Origin: Plicaturopsis crispa FD-325 SS-3
Lineage: Eukaryota; Basidiomycota; Agaricomycetes; Amylocorticiales; Amylocorticiaceae
Assembly (NCBI GenBank): GCA_000827205.1
Contig: KN832572.1
Coordinates: 358,224 to 422,223, forward strand
Reading direction: 5' to 3'
Length of the DNA: 64,000 nucleotides
Below, in pieces: positions 35,040 to 44,362 of this stretch. The position numbers and the translations under genes are program-made. Position 1 is the first letter of the stretch; each line of letters starts with the position of its first letter. The notes beneath the pieces were generated by a model, which worked only from the letters and a program-made list of their open reading frames with translations, ran no database searches and was not told the DNA's origin.

Positions 35040-35184
35040 CGCGGAAACGGGAGTACCATCCTCGATATAACCGGCGGCGACTTTGACGGGGAGCTGGGAC
35101 TTGAGGAGGGCCCGCGAGCGGGATCTTAGTAGAGAGACACTACGCCCGCTGCCCTTCCTGGCTGGAACTTTACGGCTTTCGTGT
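35040..35184 (-). pseudogene. Relic first exon of a fourth ToxD-like dehydrogenase
   Basis: Reads TKAVKFQPGRAAGV, where intact copies have MKAVKIQPGKTVAV; the start codon is ACG and a stop follows a few codons later. In a second frame SQLPVKVAAGYIED continues the first-exon match. Nothing of exons 2 onward is found between here and copy 3. It sits at the upstream edge of the tandem array in the same orientation, as expected for the decayed end of an older, longer array. Confidence 0.75.
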
Positions 35185-36686
35185 TTAAGTTGTTGGATGA
35201 GGAATGCTAAGCACTATACAGGCGGGGCGTAGACAGTCGCATGTATTGATGGTCTGTGGGATAGAACTGTCCAGGAGTGTCTAGCGAATGCAAGGAAATG
35301 TCAAGAAAAAAGTAGTTGCCGCGGACTTTCAACCTTCAATTGCAATGCACGTGGCGATGCGACGACTATTCTTTGTCTCTCGTCAATAAAAAGTTATGAG
35401 ACGTAGAGCAGGCGACTCACTGGACGTCACCCAAACCTCGAGACCACACACAGTCGGGCGTCGCACCCTCACGAGGAGGAGCAGAGATTCAAAAATTATG
35501 TAGGGTAAAGACCCGCGCACGCCAAGTGGCATGCGCACCGCGTATATTGCGGCGTCGACAGCGTCTTCAAATTCAGGTTCCGTGTTTTCTCGTGCACCAC
35601 ACCCGCGCAGGCGATGATAGTATTCGATCCGCTTGGATCGTGCTCGATCGAGGTGATCGTCTTCGAGCCATGTACAGATCGAGTTCGATCTATGTACATG
35701 GTCGTACGTATGCTGGCCAGTGTGCGAAGAGCCTGTGGTCTTTCCTGACGCATTGGCGCCAGTAAACGATTTCGACGTGCACATTGGTGCTCGTCGCTTG
35801 ACTCGCGCGCGATGCGCGCGCGAGCAAGGAGCTCGCTAGGGAAACCACTGGATGTCGTGATGACATCCTAAACTATTCGCATTACTGCCAATACATAAAC
35901 TACGGCGCGATATGCGCGTAGACGAAACCAGCTCTCTCGAACCGGTGGCCGCCGGCGCGAGGACGAGTGCGGCACGTAGGGGGCTGCGGACGACGCGCCA
36001 AGCAGGGGACCCCGTCGTTCGTGCCCACATCAGTCCAGGCACCTGCGTCCCTTGGAACGCGTATTCGCGTTCCGAGGATCATCGTCCTCCACGGGCTGCC
36101 CACGGGAGCGGGGAGGGCTCCGTGCGAGAACAACTCGGGGCTGGTGTCGATAAAAGGGCGCCCACGAAACACTGGTATTTGAAGCTGCTGGACGCCGCGT
36201 CCTCTCGTGTCCCGCATCGCCCTCGTTCTCGAGAAGTCTTAGGGCGCTGGGACAGTATCGAGAGGAGTCGTCCTGCTCGCGAGAAGGAGCGTAGTGCGCC
36301 CTGTGCGAAACGAGCTACGCTGCCGCGGATCTTGGGGAAAAAGTCGCAGTGAAAAAATACGATCGGGTTTATCAGGGAAACGCAATTTGGCGCACGGACC
36401 AGGCAAAAGTGGCGCGTGTCCGTTCGAAAACTTGGACGCGCGCGTTAGCCTCCTCCTCCGCTTGTCTCCTGCATTTCCTCGAAATCATATTGCTTTACTC
36501 AGACCTTCCTGCTGTTCTTGTCAAGATACCTACAGCTCACTTCAAGCTCGAGTCAGAATCGTTCTCGAGCACGACCAACAATTTAGACGCGTTGCGTTTC
36601 GTACTTTTCATATCAATCCACCATCCTCACGGTATGTTTGCAATGCTTTAAAGCCGTGAAGAATACAAAGTATACGACGACTGCAG
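35185..36686. other. Long intergenic region, no gene supported
   Basis: 1.5 kb. GC-rich around 35800-36350 with open frames near 105-146 codons on both strands but no motif. A perfect hairpin GGAACGCG-TATT-CGCGTTCC lies at 36054-36073. The stretch before 36687 should be the F-box promoter. Confidence 0.45.
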
Positions 36687-38060
36687 ATGGATCCTCCCGC
36701 CAGTATCCTAGACGAGCCTGCCAATCCCGGTGAATCGCCAGTGCCCCACCTTGTCCGGTCTAACGCCGTTCCTCGCCCGGCGGACGTACATACCATCCAC
36801 GAGACACTCGCCGACGCGCACGCGACCATAAATCGCCTCGATGCTGCGATCGCCCTCCTCACCCGCCGCCGTGCAGCCTTCGCCGAGTACGCACGCGGCC
36901 ACACCGCAATCCTCTCGCCCTTGCGCCGCCTCCCCGCAGAGCTCCTCGTCGAGATATTCTGCTACTGCGTCCCAGACAGGCCGTCCGCGTGCATCCCCGC
37001 ATTCGCATCGACGAGTTTCCCCATGCCGCTGCTCCACACATGCAGTTTCTGGCGCGCCGTAGCGATTTCTACCCCGAGGCTGTGGACCGTTATTTGCCTC
37101 GACCTTGCCGCCGCACTTCCACGCTCCCTGTGGGCGCTGGACACGTGGGCCCGCCGCGCAGGCAGCTTTGATCTCACAGTGGATCTCCGGGGCAGTGAGA
37201 CCACCGTGCTTCCACCGGAGCTGCTAGACGCGCTCGTGCAGACCTCTGGGCGCTGGGAGGCGCTGAGGTTCCACGTATGGCAACCTGTATCCCCGATTCT
37301 CGATCGCATGGACACCGGCCACCTGCGCACCCTCGATGTGAGGCGGCTCGACGGAGAGGCGGGCTACGAGGTGATGGCATTTATCAACGGCTGCCCCACG
37401 CTCCGTGCGGCAGCGCTACCCGGCTGGGCAGTGTTCGGCGCTACACGGATGACGAGTACGACGGTGACCCATTTCATGGCCGATGATCTATGTGCCCATG
37501 ACTTCCAGATCGCGCTGGAGCTGCTGCCGTGGCTCACGCACTGTGTGCTGGGCTATGCCCCGAGTGCTGACACGCCGCCGGAGGAATGGTCAGGAATCGG
37601 GCACCCTCGCGTGCCGCATACCAATTTACAAGTGCTAAAGATTCTCGTAGAGGACGACGAGCGCTGGAAAGACCAGAGAGACATGTTTATCGATAACGTG
37701 TTCCACGTGTGTCGGTTTCCTGGGCTGCGCGATCTGACGCTGTCCTGTGCTCACCCCCCACTACATTCTGCGCTCGCATCTTTCCTGCAGACTGCGGCGT
37801 CGATTTTGCGCTTTCGGGCAAAGTGCACATTTAAGAGCGACCACATCGTGGAGTACCTTCCGTGCATGCGGTCCTTGCAGCACCTCGAACTTTCCGGGGT
37901 CACCGACGACGACACCAGCAGATTGGTACAACACCTGTCATTGGAGGGGGACGACCGACACGATCCCGATTCTAGCCGTCGTGCGCGCGGCTTGGATTTG
38001 CCCGACTTGGAATACGCAGTGATTGGCAAGGGGGACTACGAATACTTCTGGCACGCATGA
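36687..38060 (+). CDS. F-box protein with N-terminal coiled coil
   Basis: One exon, 457 residues. Acidic, Pro-rich head, then a short coiled coil (IHETLADAHATINRLDAAIA LLTRRRAAF region, about residues 35-65) leads directly into the F-box LSPLRRLPAELLVEIFCYCV. CSFWRAVAISTPRLWTVICL completes the classic basidiomycete architecture. The remainder has LRR-like strands (LRTLDVRRLDG, LPWLTHCVLGYA, LQVLKILVEDDE, LRDLTLSCA, LQHLELSGVTDDD). Likely SCF substrate adaptor; unrelated in detail to the F-box gene at 25-26 kb. Ends in KGDYEYFWHA. Intact. Confidence 0.9.
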   Translation: MDPPASILDEPANPGESPVPHLVRSNAVPRPADVHTIHETLADAHATINRLDAAIALLTRRRAAFAEYARGHTAILSPLRRLPAELLVEIFCYCVPDRPSACIPAFASTSFPMPLLHTCSFWRAVAISTPRLWTVICLDLAAALPRSLWALDTWARRAGSFDLTVDLRGSETTVLPPELLDALVQTSGRWEALRFHVWQPVSPILDRMDTGHLRTLDVRRLDGEAGYEVMAFINGCPTLRAAALPGWAVFGATRMTSTTVTHFMADDLCAHDFQIALELLPWLTHCVLGYAPSADTPPEEWSGIGHPRVPHTNLQVLKILVEDDERWKDQRDMFIDNVFHVCRFPGLRDLTLSCAHPPLHSALASFLQTAASILRFRAKCTFKSDHIVEYLPCMRSLQHLELSGVTDDDTSRLVQHLSLEGDDRHDPDSSRRARGLDLPDLEYAVIGKGDYEYFWHA

Positions 38061-38203
38061 GTGCGTGGGCCCGTCTTCGCTTCGCACCCAATTCCCTGAA
38101 ATTCGGTGCGTCGCCCCGAAATCTCACTGTCGTACAAAATGTAATTCGGTCTGTAGAACTCAGGACATACATGTATTATACAGAGTTTTGTTTCCAACGA
38201 CGA

Positions 38204-39964
38204 CTACTGCTGCTTCCCCCACACCTCCTCCACGACCTCGTGGCACAGCCGGATCTTCGCCCACTGCTGCTCCTCCGTGAGCTCGTTGCCGTGCACCGTC
38301 GACGCAAACCTGTGAATGACGTTAGCACCCCCTTGGCTCCTCCAAATGCCCAGACACTACAAACAACAACCCAACAACCAAAGCGCCAACGAAAGCGAAA
38401 AACCAAAACGCGAAAACTCACCCACACTGCGGCCCCACGCTGAGCTGCGCCAGTGGTGCGTACGCCGCCGCCTCCCGGATCCGCCCCACGACCGCCGACT
38501 TATCCTCCAGCACGCCCGTCTTTGATGAAATCAGCCCCAGCACCACCGTCTTCGTCTTGCCTCCGGCGTCCGGCCCCACCGGAAGGTGCCGCAGCGGCTC
38601 GAACCCGCCCGAGCGCGCGTCGTCGTACTCGAGCAGGTACACGTCCACGTTTAGGTCTTTCAGCAGCACTACGCAGGGTCTCGTCAGTGATGCGGAGATG
38701 GGGAAGGGCGTAGGAGCGGCGGACCTTCTGCGACGGGCTCGTATCCCCCGCTTGCAAAGTGTTGGCTACGGAAGTTGCCGCTGGGACCGGGCAGGGGCGA
38801 TGTTAGTTTGAGGAAAAAGGAAGGACGACAACAAAAGAAGTGCGAGGAGATAGGTGGGAACCGTGAGGACGCACCGGCACAAATGGATCGCGACGGTCAT
38901 GTCCGCGGGGCGGTCGCGCAGCGCGTCGTTGATCAGCGCAGCGTACTGCCGCGGGAGCGTCTGCACGTCCTCCCCACGTGCCGCCGCTGCCGCACGCATC
39001 TCTTCCGAGCACAGGTACGCCCTACCCCGCCGCCCCTTCATCAGCACACATCGCATATCAGTAACGCCATACGCACAGGTTCGTGTCGTCCAGCTGGAGG
39101 TATTTGCACTGCGTACGATGTTAGGGAGGACAAGGAGAGGAGGGGGAGGACAAGGAGAGGAGGGGGAGGACAAGGAGAGGAGGGGGAGGACAAGGAGAGG
39201 AGGGGGAGGACAGGGAGGGACGTACACCGGCTTGCGCGAGAGCGGTGATCTCAGCGCGCCAGACGCGCGCGAGGTCCTCGAAGAAGACGTCCATGTCTGG
39301 GTACGACGCAATGTCGACGCCTGCGCGGCCGCCCCGGAAGTGCACCATCGTCGGCGACGGGATCGCGACCTTGACGCATGAGCCCTCGCGCACGAGCTTA
39401 CTCTGCACGAAGAGGAAGTCTGCGAGCTGCACGGGCGTGGTGTGCGCGAGTGTGCCCGTCACGGTGATCCGCGGGGGCACGCCCTCCGTGACGCGGTTCT
39501 CTTCGACGGATACTCCGCCTGCGGGACATGATGTCAGTGTTTCGAGTGCCGCGTGTGGGCACCGAAGAGAGGAGACGCTCACCGAGGCGCTTCAGGAAAT
39601 CAAGGTGGAAGTATTCGCGGCTGGTGTACAGTCAGCCGAGACGTCACTAAGCACCAGGTTAGCCAGCAGCACGCACCGGAACTCGCCATCGCTGATCCCC
39701 CTCAGCCCTGCGTCCTCCTGCTTTTGGACGAGCACCGCGATCGCCTCGTCCTCCGCCGTGCGCAGCGCTTCGTTTGCTTGGCGTACTTCGTCCTCGGTGG
39801 TGGCGTCGTGCACGCGCTTGCGCGCGGCGTGGATGCTTGCGGGGCGGAGGAAGGAGCCGACTGGAGGATGGCGTGAGTTACAGCAGCTCGTATGGGATGG
39901 CTACGGCAGGATGGCCATAGAGCGACTACGCACCGTGTTCAGGCCTGTTCACGATGGACGCCAT
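38204..39964 (-). CDS. Cobalamin-independent methionine synthase family protein (YxjG-like)
   Basis: Single-domain member of the MetE/UROD-like superfamily, proposed methyltransferase; these are shorter than true MetE and their substrate is not settled. ATG at 39964 gives MASIVNRPEH, then VGSFLRPASIHAARKRVHD, GISDGEFRREYFHLDFLKRL, ITVTGTLAHTTPVQLADFLF, VKVAIPSPTMVHFRGGRAG, YLQLDDTNLA, IHLCRGNFRSQHFASGGY, YLLEYDDARSGGFEPLRHLP, VVLGLISSKTG and SVGPQCGFAS. His of IHLCRGN, Glu of LLEYD and Cys of PQCGF are the expected zinc ligands. Eight or so exons; one intron (about 39109-39226) is mostly a 20-bp tandem repeat. Ends WGKQQ. Looks functional. Confidence 0.85.
39125..39222. repeat. 20-bp minisatellite inside an intron
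   Basis: Unit ACAAGGAGAGGAGGGGGAGG on the plus strand, four perfect copies plus partial units at both ends, wholly within an intron of the methionine-synthase-like gene. The transcript strand is pyrimidine-rich. Perfect identity of the copies suggests recent expansion and probable length variation. Confidence 0.9.
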
Positions 39965-41583
39965 GGTGGTGACAGTACCGGTGCGGGAAGATATAAAGTG
40001 AGTCACTGAGTGCGGGGATTCGTGCTCTTGTTCTTATGCCCTGCGCTGTTCCTTGACGACTGGGCGTGGCGTCATTGCAAATATGCAATCCGCCAACCTG
40101 CCATTCGATGTGTGCGATCTGCGATGCCCAGCACGCGCTGTGCAAGTCTACGTATGCTTGTGCCATTCCAGGCATGCCTGCGCCGCCTGGAGGGGCATCA
40201 TATGACGCCGCTGGGTCGCAAAAATGGGGCAGGAAGCGCGTCAAGTGGACGATGTTCCTTCCATCAGCGGACCGACATGCACGCAAGTCTGTCTATAGCC
40301 TGCGCGCGTGCATGACCGCAACTTAAATGGCATATCGCGATAGGCAGGCAGGCATGTTAGGCTTTCTGCGGACGCTGGAGGCTTCTGGGAGATAACGCAC
40401 GGACCGGATACTTATCTCTGGCGGAACAAGCCTAGCAGTGTGTTCTTTTCAAGGCGAGTGCTCGATATTGCTCACTGGGTAGGCCTGGGGCCGTATAGCT
40501 CGCCGCGTTTATATATATGGTATCTATCGCTCACGTCCGTGACCGCGACCTCTACATTCCAAGCCGCCTACGAACGCGGGGACGAAATGCCTCCTCTACT
40601 GGCCGCGACACCGTCTGTTACAGGGATGCAGCGTGCAGACTTTCACGACCACCTGCACTTGCGTGGCTTGCCTGCTTGCACGACCCGCCCTGTAACTTGC
40701 ACGAGCCGCCGTGCATTCATGTACGATCCGCCCTGCATCTTTGCACGATCGCCTGCAACATGCACGACCCGACTGCCGACTTGCACGACCCGACCCGCCG
40801 GCAACTCTGCACGCCCGCAAACCTGTACGACCTGCATGACCCGCCCTGCAGACAGCGCACAGCACCACCATCGTGTGTCCCCCAAATTCACGGGTGCACG
40901 CGTATCACCTGCCAGCGCTCGACGCCAGGTCATCCACGCCCATCTATCTTCCTACAAGCTTACACACACCCCGCCTGACGCTCAGCATGCCACGCTCAGC
41001 ATACCACGCCCGCTCTCCGCTAACAAGTATCTCATGCACTGGACGCGCATGCCCTCGACGCCGGTGCACGCGCCTCGCTAGCACATACCCGCGCACTAGA
41101 CACCCGCATCGTCGACTCCGCGCGCATGGAGTGATTCATGTGCGACGTTTCGCGTGCTGTTCATCGGCGTGACGGGCGCTGTATCCCCGTCGGCGCGCCT
41201 AAGTCGGCCCTGCAGAATTGTCCCGCTGCTGAAGCATCGCGCGCCGCCGTATTCACCGGTCACCAAGGCGAGAGTCCATCAATCAACTTACTCTCGGAGC
41301 GTAAGCTAAGCAATAGGGAAGTTATTTACCCTTTGACGGGTTTTGTATTATGCATTGCTTTTTGTGGTCCTACATTTGTTAACTGCAAAGCGATTGAACG
41401 TTGAACGTTGAACAGCGATGGCTGAAGACCTCTGAGTCTGAGGAACCCGACATCTGACAAGTGCCACGGCGATTCGGTCGTGACATCGAGCACGCGCACT
41501 TGCGTACCCCCCCAATGTCATTGCCATTGCGATAACAAGCTATATAAGTACACGGGTAACAGCCTGAGGACAACTGGCTAACG
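39965..41583. other. Long intergenic region with TGCACGACC-type repeats
   Basis: 1.6 kb without a supported gene. 40660-40870 is built of degenerate units around TGCACGACCCGCC separated by 15-25 nt, which creates long artificial open frames on both strands. Three tandem GTTGAAC units at 41395-41415. The start of the methionine-synthase-like gene and the end of kinase-like copy F flank it. Confidence 0.55.
40660..40870. repeat. Degenerate TGCACGACC-rich repeat
   Basis: At least seven occurrences of TGCACGA followed by CC or TC with CCGCC or CGCC nearby, spaced irregularly by 15-30 nt. Similar TGCACGACCAGC units recur at about 45009-45045, on the other side of kinase-like copies F and G. Confidence 0.6.
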
Positions 41584-42640
41584 TTAGTGAGCCGGAAACT
41601 TCAGCCCGCCTGGCAACGGCCCCTCCTCCGCCCACTCGCGCACCACGTCCCAATGCTCACCGCAGCACACGGACGACTCTACGCACGCCTCCAGCAGCTG
41701 GTCGCCACCAGTCCGAGGGAGCGCTGCGAGTGGCACGGCCTGCGCGAGGTCGACGAACACAATCCGAGGTCCATCGGGAAAAGTTGCGGACAGTAGCATG
41801 TTGCGACCGCTCACGTCGCCGTGGAAGACGCCGAGCGTGTGGATGGCGGTGATGCTCTCGAGGCTGCTTACGAGCTGCAACAAAGTCAGCTGCGCTTAAA
41901 TGTACGAAAAAATGAGATAACTTGCAATCATTTTGAGCCTGTCGAACATCTCCGGCGTAAGGTCCTTTGGCACCAGGTTTCCATAAGGATCCTGCTCGTG
42001 AGTGGAGTTAAACCACTGGGGGATAGTCTGCCCCTCGACATACTCTATCGCGAGTATCCAAGCGGTCTCTCCGCTTGGCACGACAACCTGGCGGAAAGTT
42101 TTGTTAATGATAGACTCCATGAGAAAAGTAAAGCCGTACCGTCTGCATGCCATAATAGTACGGAATTTCGCGACCTTGTATAGATTGAAGCTCTCCGTAC
42201 GTCCAATCCTCGGTGCATGCCAACCCTTTAGGAGACACCCAGTCCATTTGCCCAAATGAGCTTGGGTCTGGATGGGGCAAGAGCGAGGGTTGGATGATCT
42301 TGACTATGATACGCCCTAGCTCCTCATCGGGTAATGCTGAGTCTCTGACACAAGCTACCCATACCTGGCTCCTCTTGTCGCACCCGGTCTGCAGCGCTCT
42401 TTCGAGCACGACCTCACAGACCTTCGGCAACCGGGCGGCAAAGCGAGGCAGGGGCCGACCGTGGGCGTGCGAAACCACTGGCCGGAGCACAAGCGTGAAC
42501 GCTGTGCCCGCAACGAGCGGGTGGTCCAGCGCAGCGTCCCGCAAGCTCTGGAGCTGAGAGACGTACGCGCGGGTGTTCCCGTAGGAGCTTAGGTGAAATT
42601 CCGGGTCGTCCTCCATGGTAGTCGAGGGGTGGTCCTCCAT
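41584..42640 (-). CDS. HGDV kinase-like protein, copy F
   Basis: Exons 42640-42140, 42087-41926 and 41874-41584, all phase 0, about 317 residues (309 if the second ATG at 42616 is used). Blocks: MEDDPEFHLSSYGN, LVAGTAFTLVLRPVVSHAHG, EVVLERALQTG, RIIVKIIQPSLLPHP, GLACTEDWTYGELQSI, IPYYYGMQT, VPSGETAWILAIEYVEGQT, AIHTLGVFHGDVSGRNMLLS and RIVFVDLAQA. The catalytic Asp and Asn are present. Intron 2 has a GC donor (GCAAGT) after RLKMI, as in copy C, its closest relative. Head to head with copy G, 606 bp between starts. Confidence 0.82.
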
Positions 42641-43246
42641 AGTGGTATACAGTAGTTGATGGGCCGGAGAAGAGGAGGAGGAGGAGGAGGAGGGGAGGGA
42701 GGGATCAAGGCGACATACCTAGTACTTGAGGACCATCGTGCTCTACTTACCCATGACACGTACGAAAACCGCACCCTTCTCAACGAGGTGAGTAGCGCAG
42801 TAGATTACGCAGGGAGACACGCACCCGAGCACCCAACAGAACATAACATCGGGCTTCACGTTCTTGTACTGCAGGTAGAGCGCCTGTCGGCGCGTGTGAG
42901 TTAGCGTCAGTCCATATCAGGTTCGGTCCGCGAGTGAGTGAAGACGACGCTGTCCAATTGTCCACTGGTAAGTCAAGACGGCCCGGGGCGTCGGAGTTGC
43001 GTCGTCGGAATGTTTAAGGTTGAAGTCCAAAAATGGAAGTCGTTGTGGTTGCAGACAATCGCAGCTGAAATCTGAGAACTGTGCGCTATTCCTGCAGGCG
43101 ACTCGGGGCCCAGCCCGGTGGGTTCTGTAGCCAGCTTATACAACTTGAACACCCGCTGTGACTGACAAGTATAGACCCCAAGCCACTCCAACTTCAAGTC
43201 GAATCCGAGACGTCCGTCGTCACTGGCAGCCAAATTTCGAAAGACG
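42641..43246. other. Divergent region between kinase-like copies F and G
   Basis: 606 bp. Contains a GGAGGA-type purine run (42666-42712) and the orphan MnSOD exon described separately. Promoters of both kinase-like genes should lie here. Confidence 0.55.
42849..42885 (-). pseudogene. Orphan MnSOD exon
   Basis: On the minus strand, after an AG, the sequence reads ALYLQYKNVKPD, the same small exon as MnSOD exon 4 at 45872-45907 (AFYLQYKNVKPD). Similarity continues into the flanking intron, with TTAGCGT and GGTTCGGT words in both. No neighbouring SOD exons are found, so this is a detached fragment carried about 3 kb away. Confidence 0.8.
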
Positions 43247-44362
43247 ATGCCGCTACAAGACGATCCGGAATTCGACCTCGATATCACCATCGACATCCAA
43301 CCGCTCGTCGAGGAACTACGAGGACTACGTGAAGTTGCCTTATACACTCCCCTCCACACCGGCGCGGAATTCCTCATCAAACTCAACCGAGTAACCCCGC
43401 ACGCCCGGGGTCGTCCACTGCCTCGCGGCTTCGCCCGCCAAATCCCCACTCGCAGAGCGGGAGGGCAATACTACACTGTCGTGCTGGAAAGGGCTATCCA
43501 GACGAAACGCAACAGCTGGGGCCAGGTGTGGGTAGCCCGCGTCTCCGATCCGGCTGACTCGGACTCCGAGCAGAATGACTCGGACCTGCCAGTGCTTGGG
43601 CATATTGTGGTAAAGATCGTCCAGCCCTCGTTACTGCCCCATCCCAACCCGGACAGCTACCACCAGTGGGAATACATCCCGCCGAAGAACGTTGCGTGCA
43701 CTGAAGACTGGATGTACGGCCAACTGCAGGCGCTCCAAGGGCGTGAGGTTCCATGCTATTACGGCATGCAAACTGTATGTATGGCATTTCCTTTTTATAT
43801 TACTTACTCTGAATTGCGTTTGTGACGTGCCGCTTGTCTATGTAGGTTGTAACGCCTTGCGGGGAGAGCGCCTGGCTCCTGGCGATGGAGTACGTTGAGG
43901 GGGAGACTCTTTCACGGTGGCTTGATTCCTGCCACGACGATCCTGGGAACTGGAGGCGCCCAAACGATCTAACGCCAGAAGTCTTCGACAAATTTAAGCA
44001 ACTCGTGCGTCTCGTTTTCTATTCCGCCCGGTGGCCTCCACACCCCCCACTAGTACTGACATGGATTGCAGCTCACATCCGGCATCGAGGGCGTAATGGC
44101 AATCCACGCGCAGAGCGTCTTCCACGGAGACGTCCGACGTCCGAACCTGATCATAGCGAAGGCTTTCCCCGTTGGCCCTCGAGTTGTGTTCATCGATCTT
44201 GCTCTGGGCAGGGAGATCGACGATTTCCCTTCGGCTGTCGATGGTGAGATTATGGACGTGTGCGATCAGTTCTTGTGCTGCCCGGCGCACGCGACTCCGA
44301 TAACTGCATGGGCGGAAAAGGGCCCCCTGCCAAATGGATGGGTGTTTGGGACAGGATACTAG
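43247..44362 (+). CDS. HGDV kinase-like protein, copy G
   Basis: Exons 43247-43774, 43846-44004 and 44072-44362, all phase 0, about 325 residues. Blocks: MPLQDDPEFDLDITID, LHTGAEFLIKLNRVTPHARG, YYTVVLERAIQTKRNSWG, QVWVARVSD, a longer acidic loop DSDSEQNDSD, GHIVVKIVQPSLLPHP (Lys), PPKNVACTEDWMYGQLQAL, VPCYYGMQT, TPCGESAWLLAMEYVEGET, AIHAQSVFHGDVRRPNLIIA (Asp and Asn kept) and GPRVVFIDLALG. Exon 2 signature HDDPGNWRRPNDLTPEV is shared with decayed copy D. GT donors at both introns. Ends NGWVFGTGY. No break seen; likely active. Confidence 0.85.

Noticed and set aside
36054-36073. Perfect 8-bp hairpin
   Set aside because: Isolated, no T-run or gene end nearby; stems this short are expected by chance in GC-rich DNA.
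35385-36350. Several GC-rich open frames of 105-146 codons
   Set aside because: No family motif, overlapping frames on both strands, and no consistent splice pattern.
38590-38606. GGGTTCGAGCC on the minus strand, B-box-like
   Set aside because: It lies inside a coding exon of the methionine-synthase-like gene and no tRNA fold surrounds it.
39118-39230. Regularly spaced repeat that could suggest a CRISPR array
   Set aside because: Units are contiguous with no spacers; it is a simple minisatellite in a eukaryotic intron.
40440-41081. 213-codon open frame
   Set aside because: Composition comes from the TGCACGACC repeat; no motif and no splice support.
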